From positions 1-64,000 of the forward strand of contig CAYQAC010000003.1 in assembly GCA_964415255.1 (NCBI GenBank): a DNA stretch of 64,000 bases. The letters run 5' to 3'. The DNA comes from JAHBVY01 sp964415255. Its GTDB lineage: Bacteria > Myxococcota_A > Polyangia > Polyangiales > Polyangiaceae. Positions within the stretch are counted from its first letter, which is position 1. Every line of letters starts with the position of its first letter. The notes beneath the pieces are model-generated. The model worked only from the letters and a program-made list of their open reading frames with translations. It did not search any database and was not told the origin of the DNA. The position numbers were made by a program, and so were the translations under genes. Positions 50,206-57,907 of this stretch are shown here, piece after piece.

Positions 50206-50480
50206 TCAGTCGCGGCCGTAGACGCGGCGCCCACCAGGGAACACCAGGTTGCCATCGATCTTGATCTTGGCGCCGCCCATCAGCGCAGCATGGGCGGCTG
50301 GCTCATCCGCTGAGTAGGCCACGTCCGTCGTGTGGATGATGATGTTGGAGTAGACGTTGATGTTGTCGCTGCTCTCCTCTCCTCCCCGAGGACCCAACGG
50401 AACACCAGCCGCGCGTCGACGAGCGTGTTGTGGTGGACCCAGACGTCTCGCAGGTAGCCTGGCCGCACACCCCATGCCAC
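50206..50480 (-). pseudogene. remnant of a right-handed beta-helix (pectate-lyase-like) protein
   Basis: Two frames together give one protein fragment: VRPGYLRDVWVHHNTLVDARLVFRWVLG in the frame from 50480, then, after a shift near 50380-50395 in a GAGGAGAGGAGAG run, SSDNINVYSNIIIHTTDVAYS and GAKIKIDGNLVFPGG to a stop at 50206. The N-x-L-V-D and INVYSNIII rungs are typical of parallel beta-helices. The N-terminal hundreds of residues are missing: a stop lies just upstream of 50490. It is either a decayed gene or a truncated one with a sequencing indel. Its neighbours also look carbohydrate-related. Confidence 0.65.
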
Positions 50481-50508
50481 TGGCGTTTGACTGACTCATT
50501 GCGGCCAT

Positions 50509-50834
50509 CAGCCACCTTGAATAAGGCCGGCTGGCCAGTCGGCGAACGAATCGTTCGCGCCGAACCTATCGTTCACAGCTCATTAGTCGAAAACCTAGGT
50601 TAATCAGCCGCTTGCTTGGAGAGGCATGCGTCTTGCGTGCGCTCCGGCTGATGGGTGTGAGGTCATCGAAGCGGAAGCAGCCGGCCGAGTAGCGCCGTTG
50701 CGCTTTGGGTGGCTGTGAGGCACGGTGAGCAACACCGCTTTACGCGATAAGGTCCTTGGCGCTGGCGCCTTGGGTCGCGACCCTGGCGTCACAAGGCAGG
50801 GCGTGCGAACCTCAACTCATCAGTTGGAGCATTC
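50509..50834 (+). other. 326-bp intergenic region with several dyads
   Basis: No gene is supported. It contains GCGAAC-GAATC-GTTCGC (50542-50558), CGAAC-CTATC-GTTCA (50561-50575) and the palindrome AACCTAGGTT (50592-50601) within 60 bases, then ~230 bases without visible signal before the lipoprotein gene at 50835. It probably includes that gene's regulatory region. Confidence 0.55.
50542..50601. promoter_or_regulatory. tandem GAAC-N5-GTTC dyads plus AACCTAGGTT palindrome
   Basis: Two dyads with the form GAAC-NNATC-GTTC stand back to back, three bases apart; a third palindrome follows 17 bases later. The first matches the dyad at 48829 in both arms and in the last three centre bases. Operator function is inferred. 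Confidence 0.55.
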
Positions 50835-51536
50835 ATGCGTATCATTTACAAATCGGTTCTGTTCGCGTTAGTCACCCTGACGGGATGTGGCTCTGAAGAG
50901 GACGGCGGCGCCAAGGGCGGGAGCGCCGGGAGCGGTGCCACCGGCGGGAGCGGCGCTAGCGGAGCGACTGGGGGGAGCGGCGCTAGCGGAGCGACTGGGG
51001 GGAGCGGCGCCAGCGGAGCGACGGGTGGGAGCGGCGCCAGCGGTGCCACCGGCGGCAGCAGCGCCAGCGGTGGTGTCGGCGGAGGGAGCGGTGGGGTTGG
51101 TGGGGGCGAGTGCACCGAGCCGGACGGCGGCGTGGGGCTGCCCTGCGACCAAGCGGAGAATGACTGCCCGTGTGATCTGATGTGCTCGGCGCGGCGGTGC
51201 CGCGAACGCAACGCCTGCGGTGAAGTGGCGATCTCGCTTGAGGCGCCCACCACCAATGAAGATGGCAGCTGCCTGACCACCTTGGCTGGCTTCAAGTTCC
51301 GTTGGGGTACCACACCAGGGGGGCCCTACGAGCACGAGCTCGACGTGGGTTTGCCTTGTGAGGAGGTCGGCACCGCGGCTTGTGGTGACGGCGGCACGGC
51401 GCCTGAGCAGGTGTGTTTCTACCGGCTCGGTGGGCTGGAGAACGGTGATTGGTACTTCGTGGCCTACGCCTACACGACGGATGGCCTCGAGAGCGCTGCC
51501 TCGGGTGAGGCCTCGATCACGATCGACTGTCACTGA
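50835..51536 (+). CDS. lipoprotein with Gly/Ala/Ser repeats and fibronectin-like domain
   Basis: A 233-residue lipoprotein: VLFALVTLTGC lipobox, then about four and a half copies of GGSGASGAT encoded by a 27-bp tandem repeat (about 50935-51070). A Cys-rich knot follows (LPCDQAENDCPCDLMCSARRC), then a ~90-residue fibronectin-III-like domain (GFKFRWGTTPGGPYEHELDVG, LENGDWYFVAYAYTTDGLES). GGAG (50826-50829) precedes ATG 50835. Probably surface-displayed; binding partner unknown. Dyads of the GAAC-N5-GTTC type lie ~260-290 bp upstream. Confidence 0.8.
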   Translation: MRIIYKSVLFALVTLTGCGSEEDGGAKGGSAGSGATGGSGASGATGGSGASGATGGSGASGATGGSGASGATGGSSASGGVGGGSGGVGGGECTEPDGGVGLPCDQAENDCPCDLMCSARRCRERNACGEVAISLEAPTTNEDGSCLTTLAGFKFRWGTTPGGPYEHELDVGLPCEEVGTAACGDGGTAPEQVCFYRLGGLENGDWYFVAYAYTTDGLESAASGEASITIDCH

Positions 51537-51537
51537 T

Positions 51538-51633
51538 ACGGTCAGCTGACCGTCAGTGGGTGCCCCGTCGCGTGGAGCACGCCAAGCTCCGTGCGGCGGT
51601 GGCTGCTCGTCAGCTAGTCAGTGAAGTAGACTA
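51538..51633. repeat. GTCAG-family palindromes between convergent genes
   Basis: ACGGTCAGCTGACCGT (51538-51553) is a perfect 16-base palindrome right after the stop at 51536. TAGTC-AGTGAAGTA-GACTA (51615-51633) overlaps the stop of the convergent gene at 51631 and closely matches 41541-41559. Confidence 0.85.
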
Positions 51634-52497
51634 ATAGAGCGTCCCGACGAGGCGCAGCGAGGGGATGAAGGTGGTGAGCTCGGTCTTGTCGGGGCGGTCT
51701 GTCTCCACGTGAAAATAGGTGAGGCTGAGCAGCCCGCCCAGGCTGAGGTGCTTGCTTACCAAGGCCTCATAGCCTGCGTTGATCTCCGCGCCGAAGCCCT
51801 CGCCGTGGTCGGGGTAGGTCTTCGTGGAGGCGCGGATGCCCCGCTGGGTGAGGGTGTCCTCGCCTTGGCGAAAGGTGACGCGCGCGAAGCCAGCGGTGAT
51901 GGCGAACGACAGCCCCTTTTGCGGGTTGGGGTAGTAAGTGAAGCTGGGTCCGTGCATCGATAGGCGAGTGGGCACCACCACCTCGCGCTCGAACTCATAG
52001 GTGACTCCGTCCTGGTGGTAGGGCTCATCCCAGCTGCGGCTCGTCTTGGGGGCTTCGAATAGCGTCAGGGTGCCGCCCAGGACCAAGCCGGGCCGGAGGG
52101 AGCCGCCGAGCGTGAGGTGAAGGCTGGCTCCGAGGCCTTGTGCGCTGGTGCTAGGGGCAGCTCGTGCGTTGACGCTCACCTCCTCTTCGCCAAAGGAGTA
52201 GCCCGCGCCTGCTGCCGCGCGGAGGAAGAAGCCGCCGTGGCGCGCCCGGCGCTCGGGCTTCGCAGCTGGCGCATCGGCTTTGGGTGACTTCGCGGGAGAC
52301 GCTGCCGCGCCGGCCCCATCAGAGTGCGTGTCTGGAGGCGGTGCGTCGTGAGGGTAGATCGGGGCGGTCCGTGGGGAGGTGATGTCCTGCGCCATGCTGG
52401 GGCTCGCGGTGAGGAGCGGGGCCAGCGCCAGTCCGAAGACAGCGAGGGCGCGCCCCCAGCGCGCAGAGGTGGAGCTGAGATACGGCGCGATGGACAT
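51631..52497 (-). CDS. putative outer-membrane beta-barrel protein, paralogue of the next gene
   Basis: Signal peptide from ATG 52497 (RALAVFGLALAPLLTASPSMAQ), a ~50-residue Pro/Ala-rich spacer, then a barrel-like domain: FFLRAAAGAGYSFGEEEV, LHLTLGGSLRPGLVLGGTLTLFEA, PSFTYYPNPQKGLSFAITAGFARVTF, GAEINAGYEALVSKHLSLGGLLSLTYFHVE and a C-terminal SLRLVGTLY ending in the aromatic typical of barrels. The same plan and terminal SLRLVGSYF occur in the upstream gene, so the two are tandem duplicates. Function unknown. Confidence 0.82.
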   Translation of the reverse strand: MSIAPYLSSTSARWGRALAVFGLALAPLLTASPSMAQDITSPRTAPIYPHDAPPPDTHSDGAGAAASPAKSPKADAPAAKPERRARHGGFFLRAAAGAGYSFGEEEVSVNARAAPSTSAQGLGASLHLTLGGSLRPGLVLGGTLTLFEAPKTSRSWDEPYHQDGVTYEFEREVVVPTRLSMHGPSFTYYPNPQKGLSFAITAGFARVTFRQGEDTLTQRGIRASTKTYPDHGEGFGAEINAGYEALVSKHLSLGGLLSLTYFHVETDRPDKTELTTFIPSLRLVGTLY

Positions 52498-52637
52498 GGC
52501 GCTCGGTTCGGCGGGCAAGTGCGCCCTGTTGCTAGCTTGCGTCTGAGGGCGGCTCCAGGCACTACCGAACCCCCAAAACCCGTGGACGACCGCTGGTCTG
52601 TTTTGCATGGCGCTCCCTCCCGATGAGGATATCATTA

Positions 52638-53399
52638 CTAGAAATAGCTACCCACGAGGCGGAGTGAGGGGATGGTGAGGGAGGAGACCAGGTGGCGCTT
52701 GCTTTCGCCCCACCTTTGGTACTCCTCCGTGGTGTTATCCAGATCGATCCGGAAGAAGCTGAGGCTCGCGAGCAGGCCGAGCCTAGCCTTATCGCTCTGG
52801 AACAGCTCGAAGCCGAGGTTGAGTTCAGCGCCATACCCATCTCCATCTTGCGCTTTGGGTGATGCGGGCGACTTGACTTTGTCCTTGAACACTTGCCTGT
52901 CGCCTTCGTGGATCTTGAATTCAGCGATGCCGAGCGTCACGCCTAGTGAGAAGGGAGATGCCTTGCCCAGGTAGAAGTTCAGGTTCGGGCCAAGGAGGAA
53001 GAGCGTCGTATTGCCCGTGAGCTCTACGGCAGGTTGATCGTAGTCTAGGTAGACTAGGAGGGTGGTCACCTGCGGGAAGTAGAACAGGCTGAAGGAGAGC
53101 CCAAGCGCTGTCACGTTCGAGAGGCCGAGCCCGGCGGTCAGCTGCCCGCTACCGCCGTACTGTGAGAAGGTCAGTGTTCGGTACTGATCGATGGGTCCGA
53201 AGTCTGGCCTGATCGACCCGCTCACGTGGCTCATCCCCAGCGCGGCTCGCAGGAAGACAACCGGCGTGGCGCTCTCCTGTTTGGGGAGTGGCGCGATGGG
53301 GTGGGATGGATCCGCCAGCTGGAGGGGGGTGAGGCTGGGGCTCGGTTCCGCCGGGGGGGCATCGCTCTGAGCCAGCGCGTGCCCGCTGATGAGCGTCAT
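52638..53399 (-). CDS. putative outer-membrane beta-barrel protein; start uncertain
   Basis: Barrel protein related to 51631-52497: VVFLRAALGMSHVSGSIRPD, GQLTAGLGLSNVTALGLSFSLFYF, LGPNLNFYLGKASPFSLGVTLGIAEF, YGAELNLGFELF, LGLLASLSFFRID and SLRLVGSYF. The hydrophobic leader FTLPALSLLLMTLISGHALAQ extends upstream of ATG 53399, but no usual start codon lies in that frame just before it. The natural ATG (53436, giving MPLHPPS) is in another frame. A one-base indel between 53415 and 53436, or a rare start, would explain this. The long open frame to 53843 is not convincing. Confidence 0.75.
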   Translation of the reverse strand: MTLISGHALAQSDAPPAEPSPSLTPLQLADPSHPIAPLPKQESATPVVFLRAALGMSHVSGSIRPDFGPIDQYRTLTFSQYGGSGQLTAGLGLSNVTALGLSFSLFYFPQVTTLLVYLDYDQPAVELTGNTTLFLLGPNLNFYLGKASPFSLGVTLGIAEFKIHEGDRQVFKDKVKSPASPKAQDGDGYGAELNLGFELFQSDKARLGLLASLSFFRIDLDNTTEEYQRWGESKRHLVSSLTIPSLRLVGSYF

Positions 53400-53855
53400 G
53401 AGCAGCAGGCTCAGGGCTGGGAGGGTGAAGCGGCATGGCCACGCCCAAGTCGCTTGGTTGCAGCTCGAGCTTGGTTTGGGGGTTTGCCTGCACCGCGCCG
53501 AGCGGCTCTGGGCTTGGCGGTGCACTGCCCTTGCGGGTCGCTGCGCGAGCGCTGAACGCACCTTCAAGTGGACGACTCCCAAGTGGGCCGGCGACGCACA
53601 GGGTGGCTGTGAAGCGGGCGCACAGTCAGTCAGGCTGTGCTCTGCCCCGTGGTGGAATCGCGGTGAAATGGCGGTCATGGTGGGCTCGCTCGCTGGGCGC
53701 TGCACGCGCCGCAAATCCCAATGCAAGGCGGTGACCAACATGCCTGCGCTGAACGCCGTGACGTGAGCCGCCCCCCTGCAGCGCACCAGAGCGCACCAGC
53801 GCGCACCAGAGCGCGTTTGACGCCGTGCAGCATGCGGAGCCACACTACTCAGCTG

Positions 53856-54380
53856 ATGGTCACCCCTTGGAGGCTCAGCTCAATCCTGGCTCTGTGCGCG
53901 CTGCTCGGCGCTTGTCAGCGCGACGCCACCGCGCCCGAATCCAGCGCGAAGCCCGCCGAACCGGCAGCGGTGAGCGCTGCTGACGAAAAAGAGGAGAGCG
54001 CGGCGCCCGCCAGCCCGGCTGAGGACGAAGCCGCCGAGCCAGCGCCCGAGCCGGGCGCCCCAGCTGCATCGCCACGCAAAGCGGGCAGCGCCGCCGAGGC
54101 ACGCGGTGACGCGCTGGGCGAGTCGCTCCCCGCACTGCTCGAGGCGCTGCGCACCTCGGACACCACGCTGTCGCGCCTCTACGGCGACACCCCGAAGGCC
54201 ACCCCGCTGGCCGCAGAGGACTCCCGCTGTGAGGCGGCGTGCACCGCGTTCGCGTCCCTGAAGCGCGCCGCCGCCGGGATCTGCCGCATCACGGGGGATG
54301 ACGACGAACGCTGCACGGACGCACAGAAGCGCGTCGCTCATCACCAAGCGAAGCTAGCGAGCTGCGCCTGCCGGGATTGA
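53856..54380 (+). CDS. putative lipoprotein with Cys-rich C-terminus
   Basis: Lipobox LALCALLGAC, then ~75 residues rich in Ala, Glu and Pro (probably a disordered spacer), then a ~85-residue helical domain with six Cys (CEAACTAFASLKRAAAGIC, CTDAQKRVAHHQAKLASCAC). Small helical Cys-paired domains of this kind are common in Polyangia lipoproteins; function unknown. ATG 53856 gives a 20-residue signal; ATG 53832 is also possible. It is divergent from the barrel genes. Confidence 0.75.
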   Translation: MVTPWRLSSILALCALLGACQRDATAPESSAKPAEPAAVSAADEKEESAAPASPAEDEAAEPAPEPGAPAASPRKAGSAAEARGDALGESLPALLEALRTSDTTLSRLYGDTPKATPLAAEDSRCEAACTAFASLKRAAAGICRITGDDDERCTDAQKRVAHHQAKLASCACRD

Positions 54381-54512
54381 TTCGTCAGTGCACCATACCG
54401 ATTAGTCAGCGCGGCATACCAGCCAACGCTGGCGCGCGTAGGTTGCTGCTGGTTGCCTCTCCTGCCACACGCCGACCGGGGTAGGGGCGCCGCAGCGCCC
54501 CTTGCGCACCGC

Positions 54513-55571
54513 CTACGCGTCCTCGCGGCGCACGCCCTCAAGCGCCAACACGAAGTCGGCGCCGAAGGCGCGTGACGGGGTCTGGAAGCCTGGTGAGGCC
54601 TCGCCGCGCAGCACCCGCTCGGCGACCTTCAGGGCGGCGTCCGCCGTGAGGGTGTAGCCCTCGGGGGCGGTGAGGCGACTCACGCGGCGCTCGCCGGCGG
54701 CGTTCACCACCTCGCCGTAGAGCCAGCTCTTGCCGCGCGCGCGTTGGGCGTCACTGGGCCCCGCGGGGCCGCGCGCGACGCGCGCGAGCAGCTGTGACTG
54801 CACCCAGGGTGAGCCGAGCAGCCGCTTGGCGCGTGAGCCGGCGCGCATCGCGAGCGCCGCCGTCTTCGGCGCGCGGGTGTACACCTCGATGTCGGGGATC
54901 TGAGTGCTGTGGAAGGCGGTGGAGACGTCCCCCCACGGGATGGCCACCGTATGATGACAGCCACCCTCACCAAAATCGATTTCCCGCGTGAGTTTTCCTA
55001 GCGGCACCGGCACCAAGCGTCCCCCACGGCGCACCCACCCGCTGCCGCCCAGGTTCCTCACCATGGTGGTGGCGGTGCCGCGCGAAGGGCGACCCGTGGA
55101 GGTGAAGGCGAGGATGAGCTTGGTGGCGTCGGGCAGGCGCTCCTTGAGGTGCGCGGCCAAGCAATCTGAGGGGACCACGTCGAACCCCACGCCAGGCAGC
55201 ACCACCACACCGGCCTCAAGCGCCTGTGCGTGGCGCCGCGAAGCCGCCTCGAACACCTCGAGCTCCCCGGTGATGTCCAAGTAGTGCGCGCCCACCTGCG
55301 TGCACGCACGCGCCATCGGCGCGAAGGTGTCGATGAACGGCCCAGCGCAGTTCAGGACCACGCTGATCCCCTCAAGCCCCTGGCGGAGCGCCGCTGGATC
55401 ATCCAGCGCTAGCTCACGCGCCTCGAAGCCGAGGCGCCGCGCGTCCGCCTCGAAGCTCGAGCGCCTGCGCCCCGCCAGCACAAGCTCCATCCCTCGTTCG
55501 CGCGCCAGCTCGGCGATGAGCTTCGCCGTGTAGCCGCTCGCGCCGTAGACCATCAAGCCTTGCCTACTCAT
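54513..55571 (-). CDS. saccharopine dehydrogenase-like / trans-acting enoyl reductase family protein
   Basis: NAD(P)-binding oxidoreductase-like protein of the saccharopine dehydrogenase/trans-acting enoyl reductase group; related mycobacterial proteins reduce lipid intermediates. Rossmann motif MVYGASGYTAKLIAELA at the N-terminus, LVLAGRRRSSFEADARRLG, VVLNCAGPFIDTFAPMARAC, GAHYLDITGELEVFEAA and GVGFDVVPSDCLAAHL are the typical order. The C-terminal half is less conserved (YTLTADAALKVAERVLRG). ATG 55571, 352 residues. No lipid-synthesis neighbours, so substrate unknown. Confidence 0.9.
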   Translation of the reverse strand: MSRQGLMVYGASGYTAKLIAELARERGMELVLAGRRRSSFEADARRLGFEARELALDDPAALRQGLEGISVVLNCAGPFIDTFAPMARACTQVGAHYLDITGELEVFEAASRRHAQALEAGVVVLPGVGFDVVPSDCLAAHLKERLPDATKLILAFTSTGRPSRGTATTMVRNLGGSGWVRRGGRLVPVPLGKLTREIDFGEGGCHHTVAIPWGDVSTAFHSTQIPDIEVYTRAPKTAALAMRAGSRAKRLLGSPWVQSQLLARVARGPAGPSDAQRARGKSWLYGEVVNAAGERRVSRLTAPEGYTLTADAALKVAERVLRGEASPGFQTPSRAFGADFVLALEGVRREDA

Positions 55572-55832
55572 GAAGGCAGCTCAAGCGCTGGTGGCGCCAG
55601 ACGTCAAGCCAAGAACAACGGCCCTCATCGCTCGGTGGCTTGCCCGCGCTTCGGACGTCAAGCCATCAAGAACAGGGGGCCGTCTCCGGGATGATCGTTC
55701 GGGGGGGGTTGGTTGCTCCACACGTCATTTCGCGTCGCCGCAGTCGCCGGGAGCACCACCGGTGCGCGCTGCTCGACGGTCGCTGAGCAGCGCGCGGTGT
55801 GCCTTGATATTGTTAGCTTAGATGACCTACTA
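55572..55832. other. intergenic region without recognised gene
   Basis: A 261-bp gap. It contains an imperfect direct repeat (CGTCAAGCCAAGAACA at ~55600 and CGTCAAGCCATCAAGAACA at ~55659) and a GGGGGGGGTTGGTTG stretch (55700-55715) related to the AACCCCCAAAA motif. No clear promoter. Confidence 0.5.
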
Positions 55833-56558
55833 CTAGTCTGAGCAGTCGATGCAGGCATCGCTTGAGCACTGAAACAGCGGGCCGATGTTCTGGGCGCCGT
55901 TCGGGTTCTGCGACATGCACCCGCTGTAGCAAGTGTCGTCCCCTGGGGCGCAGGCGAGCATGCAGCTTAGCAGCCCGTTGCACGCGGTGTCCGCTCGGCA
56001 GGCGGCGCTCTCCGCGCCGCAACAACCGTTCGGCTGCATTGCCCCGTTGATGCAGGCGTTGCAGTCAACTCCTAGACCGCCATTGCAGGAGCCGCCCGAC
56101 CCGCCTGAGCCGCCTGAGGCCCCTGAGCCGCCTGAGCCGCCTGAGGCCCCTGAGCCGCCTGAGCCGCCCTGACCAGGCGCTGGATCGCAGCGCTTGAAGG
56201 CGGCGACCAGCTCCGCGCACCGGGCGTCATCCACCTCAAGCGTGCCGACGGAGATCGTCAGGGTATCGAACCCATCGCCGTCCCCGCTGGCGGTCGCCAC
56301 GCCAGGCGCCGTGCACGAGAACGCGAGGCCTGTCAGGCACTGCAGCATCGGATCTGCGCGGTGGGCGCAGGAGTCGCGCGCTGTGGGGCACTCTTGGTTG
56401 CAGCCCTCAAGCACGCCCTCACAGCGATCGCCCTGCGCGAAGGCCCCGCAAAATGAGCCGCAGGGGTTGCCCGAGCCACCGCCGCCGCCGCTGCTGCACG
56501 CGCCGAGCGCGACGAAGGAGAAGATCGTGAGCCCTGCGTTAAGCCAGTGTTTCAACAT
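55833..56558 (-). CDS. Cys-rich lipoprotein with Gly/Ser linker
   Basis: Signal FSFVALGAC, then a ~100-residue domain with about eleven Cys (NPCGSFCGAFAQGDRCEGVLEGC), a linker of GGSGGSGASGG repeats (~130-155), and a second Cys-rich domain (CNACINGAMQPNGCCGAES, LLSCMLACAPGDDTCYSGC). About 26 Cys in 241 residues implies many disulfides and an extracellular location. I recognise no named family; similar Cys-rich lipoproteins are widespread in Polyangia. Stop at 55833 lies beside a TAGTCTGAGCAG element. Confidence 0.78.
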   Translation of the reverse strand: MLKHWLNAGLTIFSFVALGACSSGGGGGSGNPCGSFCGAFAQGDRCEGVLEGCNQECPTARDSCAHRADPMLQCLTGLAFSCTAPGVATASGDGDGFDTLTISVGTLEVDDARCAELVAAFKRCDPAPGQGGSGGSGASGGSGGSGASGGSGGSGGSCNGGLGVDCNACINGAMQPNGCCGAESAACRADTACNGLLSCMLACAPGDDTCYSGCMSQNPNGAQNIGPLFQCSSDACIDCSD

Positions 56559-56657
56559 GGGCCGAGCATAGCCCGAAGCGGCAGGGCGTCACCAGGAGCA
56601 GCAGCCTCAAGGTTTGATCATGGTCAGGTGGTGGCCCAAGCGCTGAGAACCAAGGCC

Positions 56658-57029
56658 TCAGTTGGGGGGGAGCAGCCGGAAGTACCATGAGCGCTCATGG
56701 CCGCAGGTGGGGCACCGCGTCTCGGCGCGGCGCAGCCGCGCGCCGTCCATCACGAGCACGCTGTGATCCACCAAGCGCACCGCGGCGCCGCAGACTTGAC
56801 AGGGGTGCCCCAGCGCGTGCGCCTCCACCACCGCGGGCGTCGCGATGTCCAACGCGCGCTCTGGGGAGCCCCCGGCGGTCAGCTCCGTGAGCGATCTCGC
56901 CTGCTCTGCGAGACGCGCAGGTGCGCTGGCCGCACGACGCGCACGCCGAGCCCGAGAGGCCGCGCGCCAGAGCTCACGCGCCAGCAGCGCGAACAAGCTC
57001 ACCAGAGCAAACAGCAGGAACCAGAGCAT
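56658..57029 (-). CDS. small membrane protein with zinc-ribbon-like Cys pairs
   Basis: A 123-residue protein: one N-terminal membrane helix (MLWFLLFALVSLFALLAREL), a basic segment (RAASRARRARRAAS), then a soluble domain with CQVCG and CPTCG pairs ~35 residues apart, which probably bind zinc as a zinc ribbon. It ends RSWYFRLLPPN. The cytoplasmic face is likely for the ribbon. Partner and role unknown. ATG 57029. Confidence 0.75.
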   Translation of the reverse strand: MLWFLLFALVSLFALLARELWRAASRARRARRAASAPARLAEQARSLTELTAGGSPERALDIATPAVVEAHALGHPCQVCGAAVRLVDHSVLVMDGARLRRAETRCPTCGHERSWYFRLLPPN

Positions 57030-57286
57030 GAGGTGGGTCGGGCGCTCCGCGCACAGGTGTGACGCGTTGTTTACAGCCTCTGGTGCCGCGCTGGGTGAGG
57101 GAAGCGAGCTGCCTTCAACGTCGCGCCGTGGCTGAGCGGCTCATCTCCGGCACTTTGCGTGGCTTTCCATGAGCGTGCGGCGTCGCTGGCACGCCAGCTG
57201 CTACAGATCGCGCCATGCGCCGGAACCCCCCTCGCCTGAGTCCAGCGCCTCGCTCCAGCACCCGACGGCCCGCGACAGATCACGCC

Positions 57287-57793
57287 ATGCACCGGGGCGC
57301 CTCTCCCTCGCGCCCCCTGAACACCTGGCTGGCGGTGGCGGTTTGGTGTGGGAGCCTGACGATGGCTTGCGCCAGCGGTCCGCCGCTCATCGCCGAGCCG
57401 CGGCCGCCCAGCTGTGAAGATGAGTGCATCCTGGACGGCCCCGGTGAGCTGGCCGAGTGCCTCCGCAGCTGCGGAGGAGGCGACTTCACGGCGAGCCTTG
57501 GCTGTCAGGAGAATGACCACCGGGACGTGTGCTACCCGCCCTCGCCAGAGGAGCCAGAGTCAGGGGGCGGCTTCATCTCGGGGCTGTTTGACCTGATCGG
57601 CGCGGTGGCGGACGCCGCGACCAAGAGCGACAGCGACGACGGTGACTACGAGGAGGAGGAGCCGGCCGATCAGTCAGCCAAGCTGACACCAGTCAAGGCG
57701 CCGTCCGTCGACCGCACGCCAGCGAAGCCAGCCAAGCCAGCCAAGCCACGCGACGCCACGCCCAGTCGCACCCCGGCGAAGCCGAAGCGCTGA
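57287..57793 (+). CDS. putative lipoprotein with Lys/Pro-rich tail
   Basis: Signal peptide from ATG 57287 (TWLAVAVWCGSLTMAC), a Cys-rich ~50-residue region (CEDECILDGPGELAECLRSC, LGCQENDHRDVC), a short amphipathic segment (FISGLFDLIGAVADAAT), an acidic stretch and a basic AKPAKPAKPR tail resembling a histone-like, polymer-binding sequence. The frame is open from 57215 but the signal peptide decides the start. A perfect GTCAG-CCAAG-CTGAC (57673-57687) lies in the codons joining the acidic and basic parts. Function unknown. Confidence 0.72.
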   Translation: MHRGASPSRPLNTWLAVAVWCGSLTMACASGPPLIAEPRPPSCEDECILDGPGELAECLRSCGGGDFTASLGCQENDHRDVCYPPSPEEPESGGGFISGLFDLIGAVADAATKSDSDDGDYEEEEPADQSAKLTPVKAPSVDRTPAKPAKPAKPRDATPSRTPAKPKR

Positions 57794-57890
57794 GGCTCCC
57801 TGAACGGCGCGGTGAGGCTCCCCTGAACGGCGCGGTGAGGCTCCCCTGAACGGCGCAGTGAGGCTCCCCTGAACGGCGCAGTGAGGCGCT
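57791..57890. repeat. 23-bp tandem repeat, about four copies
   Basis: TGAGGCTCC recurs at 57791, 57813, 57836 and 57859, and TGAGGCGCT at 57882, with cctgaacggcgcRg between. Period 22-23 bp. It begins at the stop codon of the lipoprotein gene and fills the gap to the convergent Sel1 gene. Confidence 0.9.
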
Positions 57891-57907
57891 CCAGGCAGGA
57901 TAGCTGA

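Noticed and set aside
48829..50575. LexA/SOS boxes
   Set aside because: The dyads are GAAC-N5-GTTC, while the classical GAAC-N4-GTTC box has one base less, and neighbouring genes are lipoproteins, not repair genes. recN at 15729 has no such site.
50604..50792. Minus-strand open frame of 62 codons
   Set aside because: No ribosome-binding site, no recognisable motif, and composition typical of a chance frame in GC-rich DNA.
53149..53493. Alternative minus-strand gene beginning MPLHPPSPEPAAH
   Set aside because: After the first residues it is Pro/Arg-rich shadow sequence; the barrel frame has the conserved strands. The ATG may still be the true start if an indel exists.
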